This document shows, in pieces, positions 17,142 to 25,339 of a DNA stretch of 64,000 nucleotides (its first letter is position 1; each line of letters opens with the position of its first letter). Origin of the DNA: Clostridia bacterium. Lineage in GTDB: Bacteria; Bacillota; Clostridia; Oscillospirales; Acutalibacteraceae. The notes beneath the pieces are model-generated. The model was not told the DNA's origin and did no database searches. It saw nothing but the letters and a program-made list of their open reading frames with translations. The stretch spans positions 1-64,000 of the forward strand of contig JAFQKF010000047.1 of NCBI GenBank assembly GCA_017397105.1. Reading direction: 5' to 3'. The position numbers and the translations under genes were made by a program.

Positions 17142-18860
17142 TTAATCTTCAATAGCTGCTTTTTGCTTCTGGATTTTGCTAAGACGCTCAAGGTCAAATT
17201 TTACCGCACGGGAGAAAGAATAAATTCCGTTCCTTTCCTGGAAAACGTCGGTAAGCTGAGTGTAGCAATAAGCGCAAATTCTTTTGTTGCTGAGAAGGGC
17301 ACTGCAAAGTCCGTCAAAACGTTTGTAGAATTCTTCAATGTCTTCGGGAGTTTTGCCGTAACCCCAGCTTGCGCTGTTGTCGTTGTCAATATTCCACCAA
17401 GCTCCGCCAAATTCCGAAACAAAATAGGGCTGACCCTCATACTTCTCAATTTTCGGGAAGTTTACGTAAACTTCCTTTTCATTGCCGTTGAGAAGAGGCT
17501 CAAATGCGGCGGTGAATTTTTCAACGTCCTGTTCGTAATTGTGAACATCGTAAATATCGGTTTTTGCGTGAATGTATCCGCTTGTGTCGATTATGGGCCT
17601 TGTCTGGTCAACAGCTCTTGTAACCGTATAAACGGTGGTGAGGATATCTGCAAGTCTTCCGGTATCGTGAGTTTCGTTGAAGGGACACCAGCCGATTATT
17701 GCAGGGCTGTTGTAATCTCTATCAACCGCTTCAAGCCATTCGGGGAGCATGGTGAGAAGAGCGTCCGCTCTTGAAATATCAAGACCCCAGTTGGGATACT
17801 CGCCCCAGATTATATAGCCGAGTTTATCTGCCCAGTAAATTGTTCCGGGCTCGAAAACCTTCATATGAAGTCTTGCGCCGTTGAAGCCTGCCGCCATGGA
17901 AAGCTCTATATCCTTGCGCAGAGCATCGTCTGACGGGGCGGTGATTATTGAATCGGGATAAAAGCCCTGGTCAAGCACAAGGCGCTGGAAAACGGATTTG
18001 CCGTTGATTTTAACCGCATAACCGTCAATTTCAACCTTTCTCATGCCGAAGTAGCTGGTAAAGCTGTCATCGCCTGCCGTGATTTTTAAATCGTAAAGAG
18101 CGGGCTTGCCGGGCTCCCAGAGGATGGGAGAGGGGATATCCAGTGAGGTCTGCACCTGCCTGCCGGTTATTTTTGCACTTGCCTGCGCAACGGCTTTACC
18201 GTCAAAGAAAGCTTCAGCTTTGAATTCCTTTGCACCCTCTTTGTTCAAAAGAGCGCTGATATGAAGCTTTTCATTGTCAACGTCGGGGGTGAGCTTTAAT
18301 TTTTCAACGAAACAGTCGGGAACAAACTCAAGCCAGACGGTCTGCCATATACCGGTTGTTCTTGTGTAATCACAGCCGTGGTTGTAATACTCTTCACTCT
18401 GCTTGCCTCTGGCCTGAAGAGGGGAGGCGATGTCATCGTAAGCGTTAAGCACTACGGTGTTTTCACCCTCGGTAATCTTATCGGTAATGTCGAAGTAAAA
18501 CGGGGTGTAGCCGCCCTTGTGAGAGCCGATTTTTGTGCCGTTAATCCATACGGTTGCCATCCAGTCAACTGCGCCGAAATGGATAAGCACTCTGCCGGCG
18601 AGATTCTCTTTTGTAAGAGTGAACGTGCGCTTGTACCACACGCTTTTCATAAAATCAACGTACTCTATACCCGAAAGCTTTGATTCGGGGGCGAAAGGCA
18701 CAAGGATTTCGGAGTTGAGTTTTTCTCTCTCGTAGAACTTGCGCTCCATGCCTGAGTTGCCGTGATCAATTTCAAATTCCCATTTACCGTTGAGATTTTG
18801 CCAGCCTTTGCGTACAAGCCTTGGGCGGGGATATTCGGGGCGAGGAATATTGTTCATCAT
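17142..18860 (-). CDS. glycoside hydrolase family 2 (beta-glucuronidase/beta-galactosidase type)
   Basis: 572 aa. Sugar-binding jelly-roll domain (about 1-185), Ig-like domain (about 185-275), TIM barrel to the C-terminus. The general acid/base is E396 in 'CPFNETHD' and the nucleophile E483 in 'FVSEFGG'. No signal peptide, so it should act on imported oligosaccharides in the cytosol. At about 570 residues it is the short GH2 form nearer to beta-glucuronidases than to LacZ, but specificity is open. Start: ATG at 18860, with a second ATG directly after; AAAGGA lies 11 nt upstream. The M20 peptidase gene ends 24 bp upstream, so the two may be cotranscribed. Confidence 0.88.
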   Translation of the reverse strand: MMNNIPRPEYPRPRLVRKGWQNLNGKWEFEIDHGNSGMERKFYEREKLNSEILVPFAPESKLSGIEYVDFMKSVWYKRTFTLTKENLAGRVLIHFGAVDWMATVWINGTKIGSHKGGYTPFYFDITDKITEGENTVVLNAYDDIASPLQARGKQSEEYYNHGCDYTRTTGIWQTVWLEFVPDCFVEKLKLTPDVDNEKLHISALLNKEGAKEFKAEAFFDGKAVAQASAKITGRQVQTSLDIPSPILWEPGKPALYDLKITAGDDSFTSYFGMRKVEIDGYAVKINGKSVFQRLVLDQGFYPDSIITAPSDDALRKDIELSMAAGFNGARLHMKVFEPGTIYWADKLGYIIWGEYPNWGLDISRADALLTMLPEWLEAVDRDYNSPAIIGWCPFNETHDTGRLADILTTVYTVTRAVDQTRPIIDTSGYIHAKTDIYDVHNYEQDVEKFTAAFEPLLNGNEKEVYVNFPKIEKYEGQPYFVSEFGGAWWNIDNDNSASWGYGKTPEDIEEFYKRFDGLCSALLSNKRICAYCYTQLTDVFQERNGIYSFSRAVKFDLERLSKIQKQKAAIED

Positions 18861-18884
18861 AAGCCGTGAATCCTTTCGTAAAAA

Positions 18885-20336
18885 TTATGAATGATTCTTG
18901 ACGTAGTGCTTATAGAATTTTACGCTTTCTGCAAGTGCGGAGGTATTAATGTTTTCATTAGCGGCGTGCATGGCTTTAAGCTGCTGCTGTGAAAGCCTGA
19001 TGGGGCAGATACGCAGGCAGTTGTCACTTACCTCTTCGTAATATCTGCAGTCCGTGCCGCCGAACATAAAGTAGGGTGTGGGTATGGCGTCGGGATAGCA
19101 CTTGTTAGCGCAGTCAACCATATATTTGAATTCGTCGCCGTTGATATCAACAATGCCTGAAGCATCTCTTGAATAAATAACCTCAACCTCAAGGTCGTAT
19201 TTAGCGGCGATTTTTTTGATGATTTCAACAGACTGCTCGGAATTCTGATGAATTGAGGGGCGGATGTTGCAGATTACGTAAGCCTGGTCGGGGATTACGT
19301 TGGGAGTCTGCGAGCCTTCGCACATGGTGAAAGCAAAGGTGGTTGAAAGGAAGGCTTCGCCGAAGGATGAAAGAGCGGGAAGCACCTTGATAACAACGGG
19401 CTTGAAAAGCCAGAGATTGCCGAGTACAAGGCGAAGAGGGAATGAAAGATGGGGGGCGATTGTTGTAAACATCGCTTTGACGGGACCGCCGAGCTTTTTG
19501 TCAAACGGACGCTTGGTTTCCATTTCGTTTACAAAAGCTGCAAGTCTTGCAACGGGAGTGTTTTTGGGAGGTGTGGAGGAGTGACCGCCGTTTCCTTTTG
19601 CGGTGATTTTGATATCCGCATAGCCTTTTTCAACTATACCTATAGCGGAAATATAGCCTTTAAGGCCGGGGAAAGCATCTGCAAGCACAGCACCGCCCTC
19701 GTCCATAACGGCAACCAATCTTTTGCCCTGGCTCTTGAGGTATTCAACCGTCTTGATAGCGCCGCCGCCTGAGATTTCTTCATTTACGGAGCTTGCAAGG
19801 TAGATATCCCTCTCAGGCTCGTAGCCTTCTTTTATAAGCTCTTCAATAGCCTGGAATTCAGCCATAACGGTGCACTTGCAGTCCATTGCGCCTCTGCCGT
19901 GGATTATGCCGTTTTCAATATCGCCGGAGAAGGGGTCGTGCTCCCATTCTTTTTCTGTTGCGGTAACAACGTCCTGATGACCCATGAGGAGCAGACCGTC
20001 ACGCTCGGGATGAGCACTCTTCCAACGGTAAAGGAGGTTGCCGTCAATGTCAACTCTCTCCATTTTTTCGTGAACAAGAGGGAACATTTCCTTCATTTTG
20101 TCCTGAAGAATGCGGAACTGAGTAAGATCGTCCTGACCTCTCAGAGAGATAGTTGGAACCTTGATCATTTCGGAAAGCTTGGAAGCATATTCTGCTTCTT
20201 CCTGCTTGGTGTAGCTGATTTCACTTTTGTTGGTGTTGGGCTTTGCCTTGATTGCCGCCGCACGGATTACAGCAACAAGAAGCAGGGCGACCACGGCAGC
20301 TACAACGGCGCCGAGAATGTAAAGGAAGATTTGCAT
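18885..20336 (-). CDS. membrane-anchored M20 family metallopeptidase
   Basis: 483 aa. One N-terminal transmembrane helix (about residues 3-28), then the M20 fold: 'MGHQDVV' (first metal His), 'GRGAMDCK' (bridging Asp), 'SSVNEEISGGG' (catalytic and metal Glu), and a late 'FGGTDCRYY' region. It resembles carboxypeptidase S/ArgE-type enzymes that remove amino acids or acyl groups from small peptides. The dimerisation domain ('GNGGHSSTPP') is present at about 250. Start ATG follows AAAGGCGGTAAAAACC. Together with the M28 peptidase just upstream it suggests peptide processing at the membrane, but no binding partner is evident. Confidence 0.88.
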   Translation of the reverse strand: MQIFLYILGAVVAAVVALLLVAVIRAAAIKAKPNTNKSEISYTKQEEAEYASKLSEMIKVPTISLRGQDDLTQFRILQDKMKEMFPLVHEKMERVDIDGNLLYRWKSAHPERDGLLLMGHQDVVTATEKEWEHDPFSGDIENGIIHGRGAMDCKCTVMAEFQAIEELIKEGYEPERDIYLASSVNEEISGGGAIKTVEYLKSQGKRLVAVMDEGGAVLADAFPGLKGYISAIGIVEKGYADIKITAKGNGGHSSTPPKNTPVARLAAFVNEMETKRPFDKKLGGPVKAMFTTIAPHLSFPLRLVLGNLWLFKPVVIKVLPALSSFGEAFLSTTFAFTMCEGSQTPNVIPDQAYVICNIRPSIHQNSEQSVEIIKKIAAKYDLEVEVIYSRDASGIVDINGDEFKYMVDCANKCYPDAIPTPYFMFGGTDCRYYEEVSDNCLRICPIRLSQQQLKAMHAANENINTSALAESVKFYKHYVKNHS

Positions 20337-20469
20337 GGTTTTTACCGCCTTTCGGTTTATTGTCGGCTGAAAGGATCAACCGTATTTTATAACAAAAAAA
20401 TGATATCATAACCGCCCGACAAAATCAATCGGTTTTATACTTTATTTAATTATAATAACAATAAAGAAT

Positions 20470-20499
20470 CCCTGCCCGAATCCTGAAATCCGGGCAGGG
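20470..20499 (-). terminator. intrinsic terminator of the exported-protein gene
   Basis: A 9-bp G/C-rich stem (20470-20478 with 20491-20499) just past the stop at 20516; the minus-strand tail is ATTCTTTATTG, a modest U-tract. Confidence 0.6.
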
Positions 20500-20515
20500 T
20501 GTAGGTTTGATTCAG

Positions 20516-21364
20516 TTAAATAAAAGAAAGAAAGAGGGGAAACAACCACGAGATGTCAAACAGTGTAAAGGGCTTTTTGAAGAGCTCTTCGCCTTTGTTA
20601 AACGAAATTGTGATGGGATCACCGTTGAAAAAACTGTCAATTTCCTGACCATCAGATATGAATACCACGCCGACAAATTCATCGCCGTCAAAATATGCTT
20701 TTGTTGTTGACAGGATAAGTTTTACGGTTTCTTCATCCATGCCCGAGGAATAAAGGAGCTCAATAAGCTCTTCTTCGGTCATGTCATTAATATCCGTGCC
20801 TTCTTCAAGCGTTATTTCTCCGGAAGCCACCATGTCTTCAACAGCTTTTTTGAGGTTGACTGTATAGGTTTCGCAATAAAGCTCACCGTAGCCTTCCACG
20901 TTTTCTGTTGATGTGGATTCAAGGTTAAGGAAAGGAAGAGAACTATCCGCACTGTCGGACGAAGCTGCTGAGGAGGATAAAACGTAGCCAAGTGCAAAAT
21001 ATGCCGAGGCGTCATATAATTTGCTGAGATCTATCCGGCACAGCAGGGTGGGGATGTAAAGCGTGGTGTTTTCAGGAGTCGAAATAAAGTGAAAGGTGAA
21101 GACTGAAACTTTTCCTTTCAGAGCCAGTGCAGCCGTGTCTGTATCTCCGATTGCCTTTACGGCAATCTCTACGTCCTTAACGGGAATGTCGCCGAGCTCT
21201 AAGGTTTCCTTTAGGTATTCGTCGGTAACTGAAAGATAAATCAATTCAGCGTTGCTGAGATTGTCAACAAATTTTTCCAATTTTGTCTGCTCTGCGCTTG
21301 CCGCAACGGAGAAAATTCCGAGCGAAAGGCACAGGGTCAGAAGAATGCTGATGAGCTTTTTCAT
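20516..21364 (-). CDS. exported protein of unknown function
   Basis: 282 aa. Clear signal peptide (MKKLISILLTLCLSLG..., cleavage at ASA-E) after AGGGGTGAG. The mature part has a helical start, a central beta-rich region, a Ser-rich patch (about 132-143, SSSAASSDSADSS) and an acidic helical segment ('MTEEELIELLYSSGMDEE'). The last residues are hydrophobic and aromatic (FTLFDISWLFPLFLSFI), ending at the stop. I recognise no family. It lies between the M28 and M20 peptidase genes on the same strand; a link with them is only positional. Confidence 0.75.
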   Translation of the reverse strand: MKKLISILLTLCLSLGIFSVAASAEQTKLEKFVDNLSNAELIYLSVTDEYLKETLELGDIPVKDVEIAVKAIGDTDTAALALKGKVSVFTFHFISTPENTTLYIPTLLCRIDLSKLYDASAYFALGYVLSSSAASSDSADSSLPFLNLESTSTENVEGYGELYCETYTVNLKKAVEDMVASGEITLEEGTDINDMTEEELIELLYSSGMDEETVKLILSTTKAYFDGDEFVGVVFISDGQEIDSFFNGDPITISFNKGEELFKKPFTLFDISWLFPLFLSFI

Positions 21365-21404
21365 GATTTCTCACCCCTTATGAAAATAAAAACCGAGCGA
21401 AGAT

Positions 21405-22646
21405 TTACTGCTTGGCACCGCCGTCAAACTTCTCAAGAACTCTTACGCTTATTGCATAGCAATCTGCAAGGCCCTGCTTGTTCATATTGTCGTAAGTGTC
21501 ACGTCTGGTGTGGTAATAATCCTCAAGCTTGTGGTTGAGGCCTGTGATGCCTGCTGCTCTGAAGCCTGCCTGAGCAAATGCTGCTGAGTCGGTAGCGCCG
21601 CCGAGAGGGGGAACCATACCCTTTGTGCACTTGATGTTAAGGTCAGCAGCTGCTTCCATAAAGAGGTCTGCAACGTCAGCGTCAGCCTTTACGGTGCCGT
21701 TAAGGTCGCGGTAGTTTGCCATGAGATACTTGGGATCGTGGATTGTATCGTAAGCATAGATGAAGGTGGGAACGTCCTGGAAATCGTTCTTATGAGCCTC
21801 GCACCATGCCTTTGCACCTCTGAGACCTGCCTCTTCGGAGCCTGTAAGGATAACGCCTACTTCGGTGTTTTCAAGCTCAACGCCTGCATCCTTAAGAGCC
21901 TTGAGAACGGCAATACCCATATAGCAGCCGGAAAGGTTATCGTTTGCACCGTCAACGGGGCGCTTGTAGTTTACCATGAAGTAAAGACCGATGAAGAAGG
22001 GAACAAACAAAAGACCCCAGAGAGCTGCTTTAACGAGGGGGTCTGATGTGTCTGCAACGCCGAAAGCGATGCCGTTCTTAACTATGTAAATGATAGAAAT
22101 TACAAGGTAGAAGATTGCGCCTACGCCTGCAAGGATTGCGTGGCCTTCAAAGCCAACGCCGCCGAGGGCATAGTTTACGGGCCATTCCCATGCAACGTCG
22201 GGGTGACCGTTGAAGATGATTCTTCTTTTAACTTCGCCTGTGCACTTCTTGATGGCAGTTACGTTGTGGCCTGTTTTCTCAGGGAAAAGAGGGTCGATAA
22301 GCTTTTTGTAAACGCCGAACTGTGCGAGAACAAGGAAAAGACCTGCGGCAATGAGAAGAATGCTTGCGAGGGGGAAGAAGAAGAAAAGAACAACAGCGGC
22401 AAGAACGAAGGTTATTGTGAAATAAATCCAGCCGTAGAATGAACGGGGATTTTCCTTGAAGGATTCAACAGATACGTTTTCGCAGCCGCACTCTTTTTTG
22501 AGCACGTCAGCCATGTAACGGCAAGCCTGTTCTTCACCCTTTGAACCGGGTTCGCGTTTTTCGAATGTTTTGCAGATGTGGGTGATTTCTTTAATCATAT
22601 AATCTGCATATTCATCCTTTTTTGCAATGAGTTTTTTGAAATCCAT
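21405..22646 (-). CDS. M28 family aminopeptidase-like protein with transmembrane insert
   Basis: 413 aa from ATG at 22646; GGGAGGAG lies just upstream, and the upstream in-frame TTG would run through that site. M28 zinc-peptidase motifs: 'FNGHPDV' (first His), 'VDGANDNLSG' (bridging Asp), 'TGSEEAGLRGA' (catalytic Glu), 'YDTIHD' and a late 'NHKLEDYYHTRRDT'. Unusually, a pair of membrane helices (about residues 75-115) precedes the first metal motif, and two more (about 172-192 and 207-228) lie within the peptidase domain. It is therefore a polytopic membrane M28 enzyme, with the side of its active site unclear. Peptide trimming or lipoprotein/signal-peptide turnover are possible roles. Confidence 0.85.
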   Translation of the reverse strand: MDFKKLIAKKDEYADYMIKEITHICKTFEKREPGSKGEEQACRYMADVLKKECGCENVSVESFKENPRSFYGWIYFTITFVLAAVVLFFFFPLASILLIAAGLFLVLAQFGVYKKLIDPLFPEKTGHNVTAIKKCTGEVKRRIIFNGHPDVAWEWPVNYALGGVGFEGHAILAGVGAIFYLVISIIYIVKNGIAFGVADTSDPLVKAALWGLLFVPFFIGLYFMVNYKRPVDGANDNLSGCYMGIAVLKALKDAGVELENTEVGVILTGSEEAGLRGAKAWCEAHKNDFQDVPTFIYAYDTIHDPKYLMANYRDLNGTVKADADVADLFMEAAADLNIKCTKGMVPPLGGATDSAAFAQAGFRAAGITGLNHKLEDYYHTRRDTYDNMNKQGLADCYAISVRVLEKFDGGAKQ

Positions 22647-22679
22647 AAGAACTCCTCCCAATAAAATATTTCACCATAT

Positions 22680-22708
22680 ATTATGGTATAATTTTCAAAC
22701 AAAGTCAA
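22680..22708 (-). promoter_or_regulatory. promoter of the M28 peptidase gene
   Basis: Minus strand: TTGACT (22708-22703), 17-bp spacer, CATAAT (22685-22680), about 35 bp before the ATG at 22646. Confidence 0.6.
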
Positions 22709-22814
22709 CAATTTGGTGTACTTTTTTATTGTTTTTTGATATGATTTTCGGGCAAAGCGAACAGAAAAAATGAAAGTGTTAGGGCTATGTTCACATAAAA
22801 TAAGAAATTTTTTC

Positions 22815-22843
22815 TTGACATACGGATTATGCAGTGCTATACT
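22815..22843 (+). promoter_or_regulatory. promoter of the aro operon
   Basis: TTGACA (22815-22820), 17-bp spacer, TATACT (22838-22843). Transcription should begin near 22850, leaving a leader of about 200 nt before aroB. Confidence 0.8.
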
Positions 22844-22886
22844 TTAATACAATAAATCAACAAATCGTTTTATGGAAGTATTTTTT

Positions 22887-22943
22887 ATGAATAACATTTT
22901 TGCAACAGCATACTTTTACTTTTACTTTTGCTCAGAAAAATAG
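22887..22943 (+). CDS. aromatic leader peptide (Tyr/Phe attenuator)
   Basis: An 18-codon ORF, MNNIFATAYFYFYFCSEK, ending in TAG, with GGAAG 8 nt before its ATG. Codons 9-14 (22911-22928) read Tyr-Phe-Tyr-Phe-Tyr-Phe; one more Phe is at codon 5. It sits between the aro promoter and a terminator hairpin, directly ahead of a chorismate/phenylalanine operon. Seven of 18 codons are aromatic. Its job would be to sense charged tRNA-Tyr and tRNA-Phe: a ribosome stalled at these codons leaves the antiterminator segment at 22950-22961 free, while one that reaches the stop codon covers it. This reading is inference from known attenuators such as the pheA leader; the ORF and its codons are seen directly. 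Confidence 0.85.
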   Translation: MNNIFATAYFYFYFCSEK

Positions 22944-22949
22944 AGTAAG

Positions 22950-23026
22950 GGTTTTTTGCTGTATGTAAAAGCATTGTTTCATCGATTTAATGCGCCGCAG
23001 TAAAAAACTGCGGCGCTTTTAATTTT
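22950..23026 (+). promoter_or_regulatory. attenuator: antiterminator segment and terminator hairpin
   Basis: Terminator: GCGCCGCAG (22992-23000), 7-nt loop, CTGCGGCGC (23008-23016), then TTTTAATTTT, a perfect 9-bp G/C stem with U-tract before aroB. Antiterminator: GGTTTTTTGCTG (22950-22961) can pair over 12 consecutive positions (two G:U) with CAGTAAAAAACT (22998-23009), which takes the top of the terminator stem and its whole loop. An earlier competitor helix pairs ACAGCA in the leader ORF (22905-22910) with TGCTGT (22957-22962). The 12-bp antiterminator segment begins 6 nt after the leader stop codon, the spacing needed for a terminating ribosome to mask it. Confidence 0.8.
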
Positions 23027-23047
23027 CAACAGGCGGGTGTGTATAAA

Positions 23048-24100
23048 ATGAAAACCGTTAACGTAAAGGCATCGAGAGAATATAACGTATGCATCGAAAG
23101 AGGAATCCTCAAAGATGCGGGTGAAATGATATCGGCAGTGCACAAGCCCTGCAAGGCAATGCTTATAAGCGATACTAATGTTGCACCGCTTTACGCGAAA
23201 ACGGTCACGGATTCCCTTTGTGCTTCGGGCTTTGAAACGGTCAGCTTCATCATTGAAGCAGGGGAGGAATCCAAAAATGCCGTAAACCTTGCTTTGATAT
23301 GGGAAGCACTTGCGGAGAATTCTCTTACAAGAAGTGATATAATAATTGCTCTCGGCGGCGGAGTTGTAGGTGACCTTTCGGGCTTTGCGGCGGCTACGTA
23401 TCTCAGAGGAATTGAGTATATCCAGATTCCCACAACTCTGCTTGCAATGGTTGATTCTTCCGTTGGCGGCAAAACAGCGGTGGATTTAAAAGCTGGCAAA
23501 AATCTTGCAGGTGCATTTTATCAGCCCTCACTTGTTATCTGCGACCCTGAAGCGTTGAAAACTCTTTCTGCACAGACTTTTTCCGACGGTATGGCGGAGG
23601 TTATAAAGTACGGCTTTATCAACCGCCCCGAATTGCTCAGCTTGCTTGAAAGTGATTTTGATATTGCGGACGTTATTGAAATATGTGTTGAAGACAAAAG
23701 GGATATAGTTTCGCTTGATGAAAAAGACCGCGGTCTGCGTCAGCTTCTCAACCTCGGTCATACGGTGGGTCACGGTATTGAGCGCTGCTCAGGCTATTCA
23801 ATAACTCACGGAAGCGCCGTGGCGGCAGGAATGGTGATTATAACCCGTGCGGCAATCAAAGCAGGGATATGCGACAACGGTGTTCTCGAAGTGCTGATAA
23901 AGCTGCTTGAAAAGTTCAGCCTGCCTACGTCGTGTGATTTCACGGCGCAGGAAATCTGCAACGCGGCATTTAATGATAAAAAGAGAAAGGGTAACAGCAT
24001 TACGCTTGTAATTCCCGAAAAGCTGGGTGAAAGCGGGCTTGTACCCTATGACGTGGATAAGCTTTTGGATTTTATTTCTGGAGCGTGGAAAAATGACTAA
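23048..24100 (+). CDS. aroB: 3-dehydroquinate synthase
   Basis: 350 aa. Second step of the shikimate pathway: DAHP to 3-dehydroquinate, NAD- and metal-dependent, cytosolic. Seen: 'EAGEESKN', the NAD-binding 'LGGGVVGDLSGFAAATYLRG', 'PTTLLAMVDSSVGGKTAVD', and the metal ligands E (in 'DGMAEVIKYG') and H ('LNLGHTVGHGIE'). ATG at 23048 is preferred over GTG 9 nt upstream because AGGCGGGTG is too close to that GTG. First structural gene of the operon, just behind the attenuator; its end overlaps aroA by 8 nt. Confidence 0.93.
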   Translation: MKTVNVKASREYNVCIERGILKDAGEMISAVHKPCKAMLISDTNVAPLYAKTVTDSLCASGFETVSFIIEAGEESKNAVNLALIWEALAENSLTRSDIIIALGGGVVGDLSGFAAATYLRGIEYIQIPTTLLAMVDSSVGGKTAVDLKAGKNLAGAFYQPSLVICDPEALKTLSAQTFSDGMAEVIKYGFINRPELLSLLESDFDIADVIEICVEDKRDIVSLDEKDRGLRQLLNLGHTVGHGIERCSGYSITHGSAVAAGMVIITRAAIKAGICDNGVLEVLIKLLEKFSLPTSCDFTAQEICNAAFNDKKRKGNSITLVIPEKLGESGLVPYDVDKLLDFISGAWKND

Positions 24101-25337
24101 AGTTCTCAACTCGCCGTCACTCGGCGGAAGAATAAGGGCCATACCGTCAAAGTCAGAGGCTCACCGTCAGCTTATATGTGCGGCGCTGAGTAAATCTCCC
24201 GTTGAGATTGTCTGCCCTCAGACGAGTATGGATATTGAAGCTACGGCAAGATGTCTTTCGGCAATGGGTGCAGAAATTGAATACATAAACGGTGTTTACA
24301 AAGTTACTCCTATTACTCAGCCTGCGGAAAAAGCCGTGCTCGACTGCGGCGAATCGGGTTCGACTCTCAGATTCCTGCTTCCGGTTGTGTGCGCATTGGG
24401 TATTGAAGCGGATTTTATCATGAGGGGCAGACTTTCCCAAAGACCCATGACTGCTCTCACAGATGAGCTTAGTGCCCATTCGGTGAAGATATGGCAGGAG
24501 GGTGAGCATCTTTATACAAAAGGAAAAGCGCAGGGAGAAAATTGGAAAATAGATGCAGGCATTTCTTCACAGTACGTAAGCGGCTTGTTATTTATGCTCA
24601 GCATAATCGGCGGCACACTTGAGCTTACGGGCAATGTGGAAAGTGCGGCCTATATTGAGATGACCGTTAAAGCTCTCAGGGATTTTTCGGCGGATATAGA
24701 GAATAACGGCAGAGTTTATACTGTTAAAAACAGTGCTCTTTGCCGTGCCGACGGCAGAATTGTAACCGGCGGCGACTGGTCAAACGCAGCGTTCTTTATT
24801 GTTGCAGGTGCAATCGGTAAAAACCCCGTAACGGTTGACGGGCTTGAGCTTTCGTCGGTTCAGGGTGACAAGGGGATTGTGAATATTCTTGAAAGCTTCG
24901 GAGCAAGAATTGAAGCTCAGGGCAGAGAGGTTACCGCTTATCCTTCGCAGCTTGTTGCCGCTGACGTTGATGCCGCTCAGGTGCCCGACCTCGTGCCGGT
25001 TGTTGCGGTTGCGGCAAGTGTCGCAAAAGGTACAACCCGTATTTACGGTGCATCCCGCCTGAGACTCAAAGAAAGTGACAGACTTGAAACTGTTTGCAAT
25101 ATGCTCACGGCTTTCGGTGCAAAGGTTGAAATAACAGAAGACGGACTTCTTATTAACGGTGTTGACCGTCTTACGGGCGGCACGGCAGATTCTGCAGGCG
25201 ATCACAGAATAGCAATGAGCGCCGCGGTTGCTTCAACAGTGTGTGAAGGCGCTGTTGAAATAACGGGAGCGCAGGCGGTAAGCAAATCCTATCCTGCATT
25301 CTGGGAGGATTTTGAAAAACTGAGTGAAGGAGCATAA
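24093..25337 (+). CDS. aroA: 3-phosphoshikimate 1-carboxyvinyltransferase (EPSP synthase)
   Basis: 414 aa. Adds enolpyruvate from PEP to shikimate 3-phosphate. Start ATG at 24093 lies inside the end of aroB (8-nt overlap, coupled translation); the product then starts MTKVLNSPSLGG. Motifs: 'PSKSEAHRQLICAALS' (shikimate-phosphate binding), 'DCGESGSTLRFLLPV' (the equivalent of the usual LGNAGT loop), and 'RLRLKESDRL'. The loop reads 'CGESGSTLR' rather than the GNAGTAMR of class I enzymes, so this is a class II-like form, a group often less sensitive to glyphosate. That sensitivity is family knowledge, not shown here. Confidence 0.93.
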   Translation: MTKVLNSPSLGGRIRAIPSKSEAHRQLICAALSKSPVEIVCPQTSMDIEATARCLSAMGAEIEYINGVYKVTPITQPAEKAVLDCGESGSTLRFLLPVVCALGIEADFIMRGRLSQRPMTALTDELSAHSVKIWQEGEHLYTKGKAQGENWKIDAGISSQYVSGLLFMLSIIGGTLELTGNVESAAYIEMTVKALRDFSADIENNGRVYTVKNSALCRADGRIVTGGDWSNAAFFIVAGAIGKNPVTVDGLELSSVQGDKGIVNILESFGARIEAQGREVTAYPSQLVAADVDAAQVPDLVPVVAVAASVAKGTTRIYGASRLRLKESDRLETVCNMLTAFGAKVEITEDGLLINGVDRLTGGTADSAGDHRIAMSAAVASTVCEGAVEITGAQAVSKSYPAFWEDFEKLSEGA

Positions 25338-25339
25338 CG

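Noticed and set aside
22783-23047. T-box riboswitch ahead of aroB.
   Set aside because: No T-box sequence or specifier stem could be seen; the short aromatic ORF and simple hairpins explain the leader better.
24027-24092. aroA starting at the first in-frame start (24027).
   Set aside because: It would overlap aroB by 74 nt and add residues unlike EPSP synthase; the ATG at 24093 gives the normal N-terminus.
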